Shown here piece after piece: positions 51,187 to 63,482 of a stretch of DNA of 64,000 bases; the first letter of the stretch is position 1; each line of letters opens with the position of its first letter. Made by a program: the position numbers and the translations under genes. Source of the stretch: Protula sp. h YS-2021 (Eukaryota > Annelida > Polychaeta > Sabellida > Serpulidae); NCBI GenBank assembly GCA_949752745.1, contig OX457031.1:4653967-4717966 (forward strand), in the 5' to 3' direction. Under the pieces are notes generated by a model. That model ran no database searches. It saw only the letters and a list, made by a program, of their open reading frames with translations, and had not been told where the DNA came from.

Positions 51187-51895
51187 TGGGCGAGTTTGTG
51201 CTTAGGACATCCGGGCGAGTTTGTGCTTAGGACATCCGGGCGAGTTTGTGCTTAGGACATCCGGGCGAGTTTGTGCTGAGGATATCGGGGCGATTTTGTA
51301 CTTAGGGCATCCGGGCGAGTTTATGCTTAAGGCATCCGGGCGAGTTTGTGCTGAGGATATCAGGGCGAGTTTATGCTTAGGGCATCCGGGCGAGTTTGTG
51401 CTTAGGACATCCAGGCGAGTTTGGGCTTAGGACATCCGGGCGAGTTTGTGCTGAGGATATCTGGGCGAGTTTGTGCTTGGGGCATCCGGGCGAATTCGTG
51501 CTTAAGACATCCGGGCGAGTTTGTGCTTAGGGCATCCGGGCGAGTTTGTGCTGAGGATATCTGGGCGAGTTTGTGCTTAGGGCATCCGGGCGAGTTTGTG
51601 CTTAGGACATCCAGCGAGTTTGTGCTTAGGGCATCCGGGCGAGTTTGTGCTGAGGATATCTGGGCGAGTTTGTGCTTAGGGCATCCGGGTGAGTTCGTGC
51701 TTAGGACATCTGGGCGAGTTTGTGCTTAGGACATCCGGGCGAGTTTGTGCTGAGGACATCTGGGTGAGTTTGTGCTTAGGGATCCGGGCGAGGTTGTGCT
51801 TAGGACATCCAGACGAGTTTGTGCTTAGGACATCCAGACGAGTTTGTGCTTAGAACATCCGGGCGAGTTTGTGTTTCGGTTGGACTGGCCTGTGC
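51187..51895 (+). repeat. 25-bp minisatellite GCGAGTTTGTGCTTAGGACATCCGG
   Basis: About 28 units of 25 bp with GGACAT/GGGCAT/GGATAT variants and some one-base indels. Each has a GAGTTTGTGC core. Confidence 0.93.
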
Positions 51896-51899
51896 TTAG

Positions 51900-53720
51900 G
51901 TTTGACTAGTTTGTACTTAGACTGACTTGTGTGTGCTTAGGTGTGACGAGATTGTGCGTGGACTTGACTAGTCTGTACGTCGCCTTGACTGCCCTGGCCC
52001 CGGACTAGCCTAGTCACGTCACCTTCTGTCGGTTGTCAGTGCCCAGTTCATTCAGTATTCAGCATTTTCTAGAAAAGATCTACCGAGGCTGGATTTGTTA
52101 GCTATTTCAGAATTGGGACGGTATTTAGTTTTTGACGAATACATTAACAACAGCATTCCGTTTTGTCAGTTTGCAACATTGATCTAGACTTTTACAAAAT
52201 AACTCACTGTATCCTACCCAACCAGAAATAGAGATAGAAGTTTGAAAAAGAGATAAGAGTTTGGCTGTAGTTGTTTTGGCCATATGAGGTCGCAATAGAT
52301 AAAGAGTTCAATTAGACTTCAGCGTTTTGTTGTGTGGGTTATTTCGTTGCAAAAAAAAAAAAAAAAATGTTTGTGCTAGAATAAAGTGTTCTTTGGCTGT
52401 GTTTGTGTCAGTTACTGCTTTATGTGTCTTAATGTGAATAGTGTGATCAGAGCACAATATCTATTTATCTGGGCATTAGGACACCTATTTTATGCCACGA
52501 GCTTCAGCAGAACACTGCGTCCCAGGGCGTTCTTGGTAGAACACGTACTTTATCACCGCCAGCTTCATGTGTAATGCTTATCACGTAAATTGGGGAAAAT
52601 TTTGAGAATAAGTTTCCCGCGCAAAAAAATTTGAGTTGGGCTTAGTTACATGTTAGTATGTGTAGGTTTGTTTTAAGTGTTTCTTACGTCATTCTTACGT
52701 CATTTCCTTCACCAGATTGTGTTGTGTAAAATATCTGGCTTATCGAACGTACCGAATGAAAGTAGTAAGCCCAGTAAAATAAAAAAAAAATCCACACGAG
52801 CGGGAATACTGACAAAAAAAAACCCCACAGCCGGTAGCACTGGTAGCCCGAGCCAAAAACCCCACAGCCGGTAGCACTGGTAGCCCGAGCCTGAAAGGCG
52901 AGTGCGACCAGTGCGCAAGGCCAAGGGAGGGTTTTCGGATCAGCCCAAAGCCGAGTGTGGTTTTATTTTTATTTTATCATTTTTGGTATAAGTACGTTCT
53001 CTAATAAATTAGATATTTTGTGCACTTCCTCTACGGTGCTTTCTGTCACGTAGTTACGTTGTCATGACGATGTCAAGTACACACTTTCAGTACTACGTAG
53101 CGTGACGTTTTCGATACTGGAAGAGCAGTGAGTAGGCTACGGCTGTGCGTACCTACATGCTGCAGTTTCTTTTGTGCACGCACCGGCATATCATAACACA
53201 AAGATATTTAGCACATCATATAGTCTGGTTAGAAAGCAGCGAGGAAAATATCGAGTTTAGTGTACATTTTTTTCCTGTCAGTTGGTTTAAATAAATTGCA
53301 TGGATGATGTTGGTGTGTTGTGCTACAAGATATTTGTTTATTTACTAGTCTTGACTAAAAAAAAGTTATTGTTGCAAAGAGAAATAGGCGTCTTGCGGTA
53401 AGTTTGCGCAATCAGTGAATAAAGATAAGTCTGTAAATATTGTCAAATGTTTGTGTTGGTATCGTAGAATCCTAGCTCACTAAAGTCTGTTGTTGTTTGT
53501 GGACGCTAGATGATTGATATGATAGATCTGGAAATTTGAAAATGAAATGGCGAATTTTGATTGGTCGTTGACGGGGTGACCGAGAGAATTGAAAGGGAGC
53601 ATTTTGATTGGTCATTGAATGTGCGACCGAGAGTTGAAATAGAGTATTTGGATTGGTCGTCGTTCACATGACCGTTGACATTGAAATAGAGCATTTTGAC
53701 TGGTTGTTGAATTTTTGTTT
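51900..53720. other. Intron stretch; a 37-bp direct duplication and DNA of unknown role
   Basis: CACAGCCGGTAGCACTGGTA plus GCCCGAGCC occurs twice in a row (52825-52853 and 52862-52890). The second copy opens into a GC-rich stretch whose phase-1 frame (G-S-T-G-S-P-S-L-K-G-E-C-D) resembles linker sequence but lacks a GT donor. ATTTTGATTGGTC(A/G)TTG repeats of ~45-50 bp lie at 53560-53712. Confidence 0.4.
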
Positions 53721-53726
53721 CTGTAG

Positions 53727-53810
53727 GGAAACAACCAATGAAAGAGGGCAATGTGTTGATTTCTGCTTTTGAAGATGCCGTCGTCATACAGAACTCGTCG
53801 TTAAATGCAG
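53727..53810 (+). CDS. Candidate further AGAP exon (weak)
   Basis: A T-rich stretch ending CTGTAG at 53726 and a donor GTCAGT at 53811 bound 84 bases open in the one frame (phase 1 in, phase 1 out) that fits the exon at 49632. It would encode K-Q-P-M-K-E-G-N-V-L-I-S-A-F-E-D and more. The PH insert is variable, so no homology supports it, and its AT-ending codons are unlike the GC-rich linker exons. Chance is a fair alternative. Confidence 0.22.
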
Positions 53811-54624
53811 GTCAGTACCTGTTGTTTCTGAAGAACAAATATAAATTACCTCAAAACATTAAAAACAAAACAAAACAAAACAAAATAATATTAAAGAAGA
53901 AAAAAACAATGGAGTTAGTACTGAGTGGCATCATTCGGTTCGAAAGCTTTGTATAAATAATTGTTCAGCTGCAGAATTGTGACTAGTGGTTTTTATAGTA
54001 CATTTCGATAGAGAAACAGAGGAATTGTATATTGTTGTGGGTCCCACATCTCCTCCACCACCATCCCCCCCCCCCCCCGCCTCTGTTGGATTAGTGGTTT
54101 GCTAATCGAGCTGTGAACAGCAACTACATTACCTGTTTGTGAACTGCAGTTGCATAATTCTGAGCATTCTTCAGTTCTTGTTTCTTTATTTTACTAATAT
54201 GAAATAGCCCGTGTTATTTAGGAGTCAGTTCTACTAGTTATTGTCCTACGTACACACTTTCAGTACTGCGTATACTATGTATTCCACTGGCTTTATATTC
54301 AGTTTAAACATGTTTTGCTCTAACCAATCGCAAATGCAAAAAAAGGCAGCCAAAAAAAAAAAAAAAAGGAGGATTAGTTAAATAACTTGCGACAGCCCGG
54401 AGAAAGCTCGTAAGAACTGAAGGAATTCCTTTGCGTACCTTAGATTCTACCAATACCGATTTAAGTGGCACATATCAAGTGAATAATGTTGTTTGTTTAA
54501 AACGTGCTGCGGCAGGTTAATGATTCTAGCCTGACAAATAAAAAGTACTTTTAACTTAAAAAAACGAACAGAAATGAACAGTTTTTTCTCGTTGAAGCTA
54601 TTTTCGAATATCTCTCTTTTTTTA

Positions 54625-54681
54625 GCCCAGCTTACGTTACACGTAAGCTGGGGTATTCCTATCGGTTTGCGGGCGGTGTCC

Positions 54682-54736
<55 letters not shown>

Positions 54737-55390
54737 GTTTATTTAGTAAACTTTGGTTCAAAATGCATCTCCTCCTACAATTTTGATCCGATGTCATTTA
54801 TTTTTGGTGTGAGGTATCCCTAAGGGGTCGTGCATACGGCTTGTGCTTTTCTAGTCGATCGGGTGATTTTTGATTTTTTGGCGAATTTTTAAAGAAAAAA
54901 TTTTAAAATGTATCTCCTCCTACATTTTTGACCCGATGTCATTTATTTTTGGTACGAGGCACCCCTAAAGGGTCGTGCATACGGCTTGTGCTTTTTTAGT
55001 CGATCGCGCAATTTTTGTATTTTTGGGGAATTTTTAAAGCAAAATTTTCGAAAATAATTCAAAATGCATCTTCTCCTACAATTTTGATTCGATGTCATTT
55101 ATTTTTGGTGTGAGGCATCCCTAAGGAGTCGTGCATACGGCTTGTGCTTTTTTAGTCGATCGGGTGATTTTTGAATTTTAGGGGAATTTTTAAAGAAAAA
55201 AATTTAAAATGTGTCTCCTCCTATATTTTTGACCCGATGTGATTTATTTTTGGTATGAGGCATCCCTAAAGTGTCGTGCATACGGCTTGTGCTTTTCTAG
55301 TCGATCGGGTGATTTTTTAATTTTTTGGGAATTTTTGAAGAAAAAAATTTAAAATGTATCTCGTCCTACATTTTTTATCCGATGTCTTTT
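54625..55390 (+). mobile_element. Hairpin-head repeat element C with ~150-bp tandem repeats
   Basis: Starts with the hairpin CCCAGCTTACG-TTACA-CGTAAGCTGGG, then (GTTA)n at 54684-54736, then five units, the last truncated, starting AAAATG(C/T)ATCTCCTCCTAC at about 54760, 54906, 55060, 55206 and 55350. Each contains GTGCATACGGCTTGTGCTTT. Confidence 0.72.
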
Positions 55391-55395
55391 TTTTT

Positions 55396-56520
55396 AGCCC
55401 AGTTTGCTTTTTAGCCAACAGGGCTATACAGATGGGGGCAAGTATCGTCCGTCTGTCCGTCCGTCCGCCCGTCTGTCCGTCCCGCGACCGTTAAAAGTGG
55501 AATAACTTTTTTATTTTTTATCCGATTCTTACCAAATTTTAAACACGAGTTCCTAACCCTTTACTGCATTAGGAAATATTTTTATTTTTGCGGTTTAAAC
55601 CATTTTTGGTGATTATATTGCCAATTTGGGCAAAATACGAAAAAACCTATCTAGTCCCTCATTTTTCATCGGAAGATTCCGAAATTTTTCATGAAGAAAC
55701 TAGGACTAAGGGGTAAAAAAAGTACTTTTTTCGATTTTTGAATTTCGCCTTATTTTTGAATCTACTGAGCTTCAAAGTTTGCAACTTCTAAAAATTGACA
55801 AATTTCCAATTTTTTTTTTCTGAACAAAGTTGTTAAAGTGGAATATCGTTTTTATTTTTTATCCGATTCGTACCAAATTTTTTACACGAGTTTTTAACCT
55901 TCTACTGCATTAGGATTTTTTTTATTTTTTGGTTTAAACCATTTTTGGCGATTTTATTGACAATTTGGGCAAAATACGAAAAAACCTATCTAGTCCCTCA
56001 TTTTTCATCGGAAGATTCCGAAATTTTTCATGAAGAAACTAGAACTAAGGGGTGAAAAAAGTTCTTTTTTCGATTTTTGAATTTCGCCTTATTTTTGAAT
56101 CTACTGAGCTTCAAAGTTTGCAACTTCTAAAAATTGGAAAATTTCCATTTTTTTTTCTTAACAAAGTAGTTAAAGTAATATCTTTTTTATTTTTCATCCG
56201 ATTCGTACCAAATTTTAAACGCGAGTTTTTAACCTTCTACTGCATTAGGAATTTTTTTTTATTTTTTGGTTTAAACCATTTTTGGCGATTTTATTGCCGA
56301 TTTGGGCAAAATACGAAAAAATCTATCTAGTCCCTCATTTTTCATCGGAAGATTCCGAAATTTGTTATGAAGAAACTAGAACTAAGGGGTGAAAAAAGTA
56401 CATTTTTCGATTTTTGAATTTCGCCTTATTTTTGAATCCACTGAGCTTCGAAGTTTGCAGCTTTTAAAAAATTGGAAATTTCCATTTTTCTTCTTAAAAA
56501 AGCAAAGTTTCAATTTGCAG
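55396..56520 (+). mobile_element. Hairpin-head repeat element D with ~340-bp tandem repeats
   Basis: Starts AGCCC...GGGCT (55396-55425), then GTCCGTCTGTCCGTCCGTCC, then units containing ATCCGATTC(T/G)TACCAAATTT at about 55520, 55860 and 56196. It borders the 114-bp satellite on its right side. Confidence 0.72.
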
Positions 56521-56599
56521 AGGGGCACAATATGTTACATGCAAGTACTTTTGGTTGGACTTTTCAGTAATTTTGTTGTCAGTAGGTCATTTCTATGAT

Positions 56600-59500
56600 A
56601 TTTTCAAGTGGGCGATAATAGGGAACATTGGGCGATAAAGCAAGAAAGTTGTAATTTTCGCTTTAAAAGTGCAGGGATCAATTCTATGTCCCGAAATTAT
56701 GATAAATATGATATTTTTCGGATTGGCGATAATAGGGAATATTGGTCGATACTGCAAGAAAGTTGTAATTTTCGCTTTTAATGTGCAGGAAACAATTCTA
56801 GGACCCGAAAATATGATAAATATAATATTTTTCGGGTGGGCGATAATAGGGAACATTTTGCGATAATGCAAGAAAGTTGTAATTTTCGCTTTAAAAGAGC
56901 AGGAATCAATTCTATGACCCGAAAATATGATAAATGTGATATTTTTCGTGTGGGCGATAATAGGGAACATTGGGCGATAATGCAAGAAAATTGTAATTTT
57001 CGCTTTAAAAGTGCAGGGATCAATTCTATAACCCGAAAATATGATAAATGTGATATTTTTCGGGTAGGCGATAATAGACAATATTGGGCGATAATGTAAA
57101 AAAAATTGTAATTTTCGCTTTAAAAGTGCAGGAATCAATTCTATGACCCGAAAATATGATAAATGTGATATTTTTCGTGTTGGCGATAATAGGGAACATT
57201 GGGCGATAATGCAAGAAAGTTGTAATTTTCGCTTTAAAAGTGCAGGAATCAATTCTGTGACCCGAAAATATGATCAGTGTGATATTTTACAGGTGGGCGA
57301 TAACAGGGAATATTGGGCGATAAAGCAAGAAAGTTGTAATTTTCGCTTTAAAAGTGCAGGAAACAATTCTAGGACCCGAAAATATGATAAATATAATATT
57401 TTTCGTGTGGGCGATAATAGGGAACATTGGGCGATAATGTAAGAAAGTTGTAATTTTCGCTTTAAAAGTGCAGGAAACAATTCTATGACCCGAAAATATG
57501 ATAAATGTGATATTTTTCGTGTGGGCGATAATAGGGAACATTGGGCGATAGTGCAAGAAAGTTGTAATTTTCGCTTTAAAAGTGCAGGAATCAATTCTGT
57601 GACCCGAAAATATGATCAATGTGATATTTTACGGGTGGGCGATAACAGGGAATATTGGGCGATAAACCAAGAAAGTTGTAATTTTCGCTTTAAAAGTGCA
57701 GGAAACAATTCTAGGACCCGAAAATATGATAAATATAATATTTTTCGTGTGGGCGATAATAGGGAACATTGGGCAATAATGTAAGAAAGTTGTAATTTTC
57801 GCTTTAAAAGAGCAGGAATCAATTCTATGACCCGAAAATATGATAAATGTGATATTTTTCGGGTGGGCGATAATGTAAGAAAATTGTAATTTTCGCTTTA
57901 AAAGTGCAGGAATCAATTCTGTGACCCGAAAATATGATAAATATGATATTTTTCGGATGGTCGATAATAGGGAACATTGGGCGATAGTGCAAGAAAGTTG
58001 TAATTTTCGCTTTAAAATTGCAGGTATCAATTCTGTGACCCGAAAATATGATCAGTGTGATATTTTACGGGTGGGCGATAACAGGGAATATTGGGCGATA
58101 AAGCAAGAAAGTTGTAATTTTCGCTTTAAAAGTGCAGGAAACAATTCTAGGACCCGAAAATATGATAAATATAATATTTTTCGGGTAGGCGATAATAGGC
58201 AATATTGGGCGATAATGTAAAAAAAATTGTAATTTTCGCTTTAAAAGTGCAGGAATCAATTCTATGACCCGAAAATAAGATAAATGTGCTATTTTTCGTG
58301 TTGGCGATAATAGGGAACATTGGGCGATAATGCAAGAAAGTTGTAATTTTCGCTTTAAAAGTGCAGGAATCAATTCTGTGACCCGAAAATATGATCAGTG
58401 TGATATTTTACGGGTGGGCGATAACAGGGAATATTGGGCGATAAAGCAAGAAAGTTGTAATTTTCGCTTTAAAAGTGCAGGAAACAATTCTAGGACCCGA
58501 AAATATGATAAATATAATATTTTTCGTGTGGGCGATAATAGGGAACATTGGGCGATAATGTAAGAAAGTTGTAATTTTCGCTTTAAAAGTGCAGGAATCA
58601 ATTCTATGACCCGAAAATATGATAAATGTGATATTTTTCGGATGGGCGATAATAGGGAACATTGGGCGATAATGCAAGAAAGTTGTAATTTTCGCTTTAA
58701 AAGTGCAGGAATCAATTCTGTGACCCGAAAATATGATCAATGTGATATTTTACGGGTGGGCGATAACAGGGAATATTGGGCGATAAAGCAAGAAAGTTGT
58801 AATTTTCGCTTTAAAAGTGCAGGAAACAATTCTAGGACCCGAAAATATGATAAATATAATATTTTTCGTGTGGGCGATAATAGGGAACATTGGGCGATAA
58901 TGTAAGAAAGTTGTAATTTTCGCTTTAAAAGAGCAGGAATCAATTCTATAACCCGAAAATATGATAAATATGATATTTTTCGGATGGGCGATAATAGGGA
59001 ATATTGGGCGATAATGCAAGAAAGTTGTAATTTTCGCTTTAAAAGTGCAGGGATCAATTATATGTCCCGAAAATATGAAAAATATGATATTTTTTGGATG
59101 GGCGATAATAGGGAACATTGGGCGATAATGCAAGAAAGTTGTAATTTTCGCTTTAAAAGTGCAGGAATCAATTCTATGACCCGAAAATATGATAAATGTG
59201 ATATTTTTCGTGTGGGCGATAATAGGGAGCATTGGGCGATAATGCAAGAAAGTTGTAATTTTCGCTTTTAAAGTGCAGGAATCAATTCTGAGACCAGAAA
59301 ATATGATCAATGTGATATTTTACGGGTGGGCGATAACAGGGAATATTGGGCGATAAAGCAAGAAAGTTGTAATTTTCGCTTTAAAAGTGCAGGAAACAAT
59401 TCTAGGACCCGAAAATATCATAAATATAATATTTTTCGTGTGGGCGATAATAGGTAACATTGGGCGATAATGTAAGAAAGTTGTAATTTTCGCTTTAAAA

Positions 59501-62500
59501 GAGCAGGAATCAATTCTATAAACCGAAAATATGATAAATGTGATATTTTTCGGATGGGCGATAATAGGGAGCATTGGGCGATAATGCAAGAAAGTTGTAA
59601 TTTTCGCTTTAAAAGTGCAGGAATCAATTCTATGACCCGAAAATATGATAAATGTGATATTTTTCGGGTGGGCGATAATAGGGAATATCGGGCGATAATG
59701 TAAGAAAATTGTAATTTTCGCTTTAAAAGTGCAGGAATCAATTCTGTGACCCGAAAATATGATAAATATGATATTTTTCGGATGGTCGATAATAGGGAAC
59801 ATTGGGCGATAGTGCAAGAAAGTTGTAATTTTCGCTTTAAAAGTGCAGGAATCAATTCTGTGACCCGAAAATATGATCAGTGTGATATTTTACGGGTGGG
59901 CGATAACAGGGAATATTGGGCGATAAAGCAAGAAAGTTGTAATTTTCGCTTTAAAAGTGCAGGAATCAATTCTGTGACCCGAAAATATGATCAATGTGAT
60001 ATTTTACGCGTGGGCGATAACAGGGAATATTGGGCGATAAAGCAAGAAAGTTGTAATTTTCGCTTTAAAAGTGCAGGAAACAATTCTGGGACCCGAAAAT
60101 ATGATAAATATAATATTTTTCGTGTGGGCGATAATAGGGAACATTGGGCTATAATGTAAGAAAGTTGTAATTTTCGCTTTAAAAGTGCAGGAAACAATTC
60201 TATGACCCGAAAATATGATAAATGTGATATTTTTCGTGTGGGCGATAATAGGGAACATTGGGCGATAATGCAAGAAAGTTGTAATTTTCGCTTTAAAAGT
60301 GCAGGAATCAATTCTGTGACCCGAAAATATGATCAATGTGATATTTTACGGGTGGGCGATAACAGGGAATATTGGGCGATAAAGCAAGAAAGTTGTAATT
60401 TTCGCTTTAAAAGTGCAGGAAACAATTCTAGGACCCGAAAATATGATAAATATAATATTTTTCGTGTGGGCGATAATAGGGAATATTGGGCGATAATGTA
60501 AGAAAGTTGTAATTTTCGCTTTAAAAGAGCAGGAATCAATTCTATAACCCGAAAATATGATAAATATGATATTTTTCGGATGGGCGATAATAGGGAATAT
60601 TGGGCGATAATGCAAGAAAGTTGTAATTTTCGCTTTAAAAGTGCAGGGATCAATTATATGTCCCGAAAATATGAAAAATATGATATTTTTTGGATGGGCG
60701 ATAATAGGGAACATTGGGCGATAATGCAAGAAAGTTGTAATTTTCGCTTTAAAAATGCAGGAATCAATTCTATGACCCGAAAATATGATAAATGTGATAT
60801 TTTTCGTGTGGGCGATAATAGGGAGCATTGGGCGATAATGCAAGAAAGTTGTAATTTTCGCTTTTAAAGTGCAGGAATCAATTCTGTGACCCTAAAATAT
60901 GATCAATGTGATATTTTACGGGTGGGCGATAACAGGGAATATTGGGCGATAAAGCAAGAACGTTGTAATTTTCGCTTTAAAAGTGCAGGAAACAATTCTA
61001 GGACACGAAAATATCATAAATATAATATTTCTCGTGTGGGCGATAATAGGTAACATTGGGCGATAATGTAAGAAAGTTGTAATTTTCGCTTTAAAAGAGC
61101 AGGAATCAATTCTATAAACCGAAAATATGATAAATGTGATATTTTTCGGATGGGCGATAATAGGGAACATTGGGCGATAATGCAAGAAAGTTGTAATTTT
61201 CGCTTTAAAAGTGCAGGAATCAATTCTATGACCCGAAAATATGATAAATGTGATATTTTTCGGGTGGGCGATAATAGGGAATATTGGGCGATAATGTAAG
61301 AAAATTGTAATTTTCGCTTTAAAAGTGCAGGAATCAATTCTGTGACCCGAAAATATGATCAGTGTGATATTTTACGGGTGGGCGATAACAGGGAATATTG
61401 GGCGATAAAGCAAGAAAGTTGTAATTTTCGCTTTAAAAGTGCAGGAAACAATTCTAGGACCCGAAAATATGATAAATATAATATTTTTCGTGTGGGCGAT
61501 AATAGGGAGCATTGGGCGATAATGTAAGAAAGTTGTAATTTTCGCTTTAAAAGAGCAGGAATCAATTCTATGACCCGAAAATATGATAAATGTGATATTT
61601 TTCGTGTGGGCGATAATAGGGAATATTGGGCGATAATGCAAGAAAGTTGTAATTTTCGCTTAAAAAGTGCAGGAATCAATTCTGTGACCCGAAAATATGA
61701 TCAATGTGATATTTTACGGGTGGGCGATAACAGGGAATATTGGGCGATAAAGCAAGAAAGTTGTAATTTTCGCTTTAAAAGTGCAGGAATCAATTCTGGG
61801 ACCCGAAAATATGATAAATATAATATTTTTCGTGTGGGCGATAATAGGGAACATTGGGCGATAATGTAAGAAAGTTGTAATTTTCGCTTTAAAAGAGCAG
61901 GAATCAATTCTATAACCCGAAAATATGATAAATATGATATTTTTCGGATGGGCGATAATAGGGAATATTGGGCGATAATGCAAGAAAGTTGTAATTTTCG
62001 CTTTAAAAGTGCAGGGATCAATTATATGTCCCGAAAATATGAAAAATATGATATTTTTTGGATGGGCGATAATAGGGAACATTGGGCGATAATGCAAGAA
62101 AGTTGTAATTTTCGCTTTAAAAGTGCAGGAATCAATTCTATGACCCGAAAATATGATAAATGTGATATTTTTCGTGTGGGCGATAATAGGGAGCATTGGG
62201 CGATAATGCAAGAAAGTTGTAATTTTCGCTTTTAAAGTGCAGGAATCAATTCTGTGACCCGAAAATATGATCAATGTGATATTTTACGGGTGGGCGATAA
62301 CAGGGAATATTGGGCGATAAAGCAAGAAAGTTGTAATTTTCGCTTTAAAAGTGCAGGAAACAATTCTAGGACCCGAAAATATCATAAATATAATATTTTT
62401 CGTGTGGGCGATAATAGGTAACATTGGGCGATAATATAAGAAAGTTGTAATTTTCGCTTTAAAAGAGCAGGAATCAATTCTATAACCCGAAAATATGATA

Positions 62501-63240
62501 AATGTGATATTTTTCGTGTGGGCGATAATAGGGAATATTGGGCGATAATGTAAGAAAGTTGTAATTTTCGCTTTAAAAGAGCAGGAATCAATTCTATAAC
62601 CCGAAAATATGATAAATATGATATTTTTCGGATGGGCGATAATAGGGAATATTGGGCGATAATGCAAGAAAGTTGTAATTTTCGCTTTAAAAGTGCAGGA
62701 ATCAATTCTGTGACCCGAAAATATGATAAATATGATATTTTTCGGATGGTCGATAATAGGGAACATTGGGCGATAGTGCAAGAAAGTTGTAATTTTCGCT
62801 TTAAAAGTGCAGGAAACAATTCTATGACCCGAAAATATGATAAATGTGATATTTTTCGTGTGGGCGATAATAGGGAACATTGGGCGATAATGTAAGAAAG
62901 TTGTGATTTTCGCTTTAAAAGTGCAATAATCAATTCTATGACCCGAAAATATGATAAATATGATATTTTTCGTGTCGGCGATAATAGGGAACATTGGGCG
63001 ATAATGTAAGAAAGTTGTAATTTTCGCTTTAAAAGTGCAGGAATCCATTCTATGACCCGAAAATATGATAAATGTGATATTGTTCGTGTGGGCGATAATA
63101 GGGAATATTGGGCGATAATGCAAGAAAGTTGTAATTTTCGCTTTAAAAGTGCAGGAAACAATTCTAGGACCCGAAAATATGATAAATATAATATTTTTCG
63201 GGTGGGCGATAATAGGGAACATTGGGCGATAATGTACGAA
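56600..63240 (+). repeat. 114-bp satellite, about 58 units with higher-order structure
   Basis: Each unit contains GGGCGATAATAGGGAA, ATTGGGCGATAATG, AGAAAGTTGTAATTTTCGCT, TTAAAAGTGCAGGAATCAAT and CCCGAAAATATGATAAAT. Phase-diagnostic variants (TCTATGACC, TCTGTGACC, TCTAGGACC) recur in 342-bp trimers, and larger blocks recur at 1,596 and 1,368 bp. Because 114 is 38 codons, frames remain open on both strands (up to 354 codons on the minus strand). The two strands and several frames are open together, so I treat it as satellite DNA. Confidence 0.95.
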
Positions 63241-63289
63241 TGTTGTGACCCGCGCATCAAGACAACCTAAGGAAACTTGTGCACTTGTC

Positions 63290-63482
63290 CAAAATAAGTA
63301 CGAAAGTAAAATAAACATGCGCATTGGTCTGGAATAAGAACCGCGCATTAATCTTTATTAAGTTAAATAAACATGTGCACTGTTCCAAAATGAGAGCCGC
63401 GCATCAACGCAAATTAAATAAACATGCGCACTTGTCTGAATTAGAACCGCGCATCGAGGCAAGTTACATAAATATGCGCACT
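63290..63482 (+). repeat. ~50-57-bp repeat ATAAACATGCGCACTGGTC
   Basis: Four units of (A)ATAAACATG(C/T)GCACT...GAACCGCGCATC follow the satellite. CCCGCGCATCAAG at 63249 shows that this repeat joins the satellite directly. Confidence 0.8.

Noticed and set aside
56593..63348. Minus-strand frames up to 354 codons in the 114-bp satellite
   Set aside because: The period is 38 codons, so any stop-free unit yields a long frame. Two overlapping frames on the same strand are both long, and plus frames are open too.
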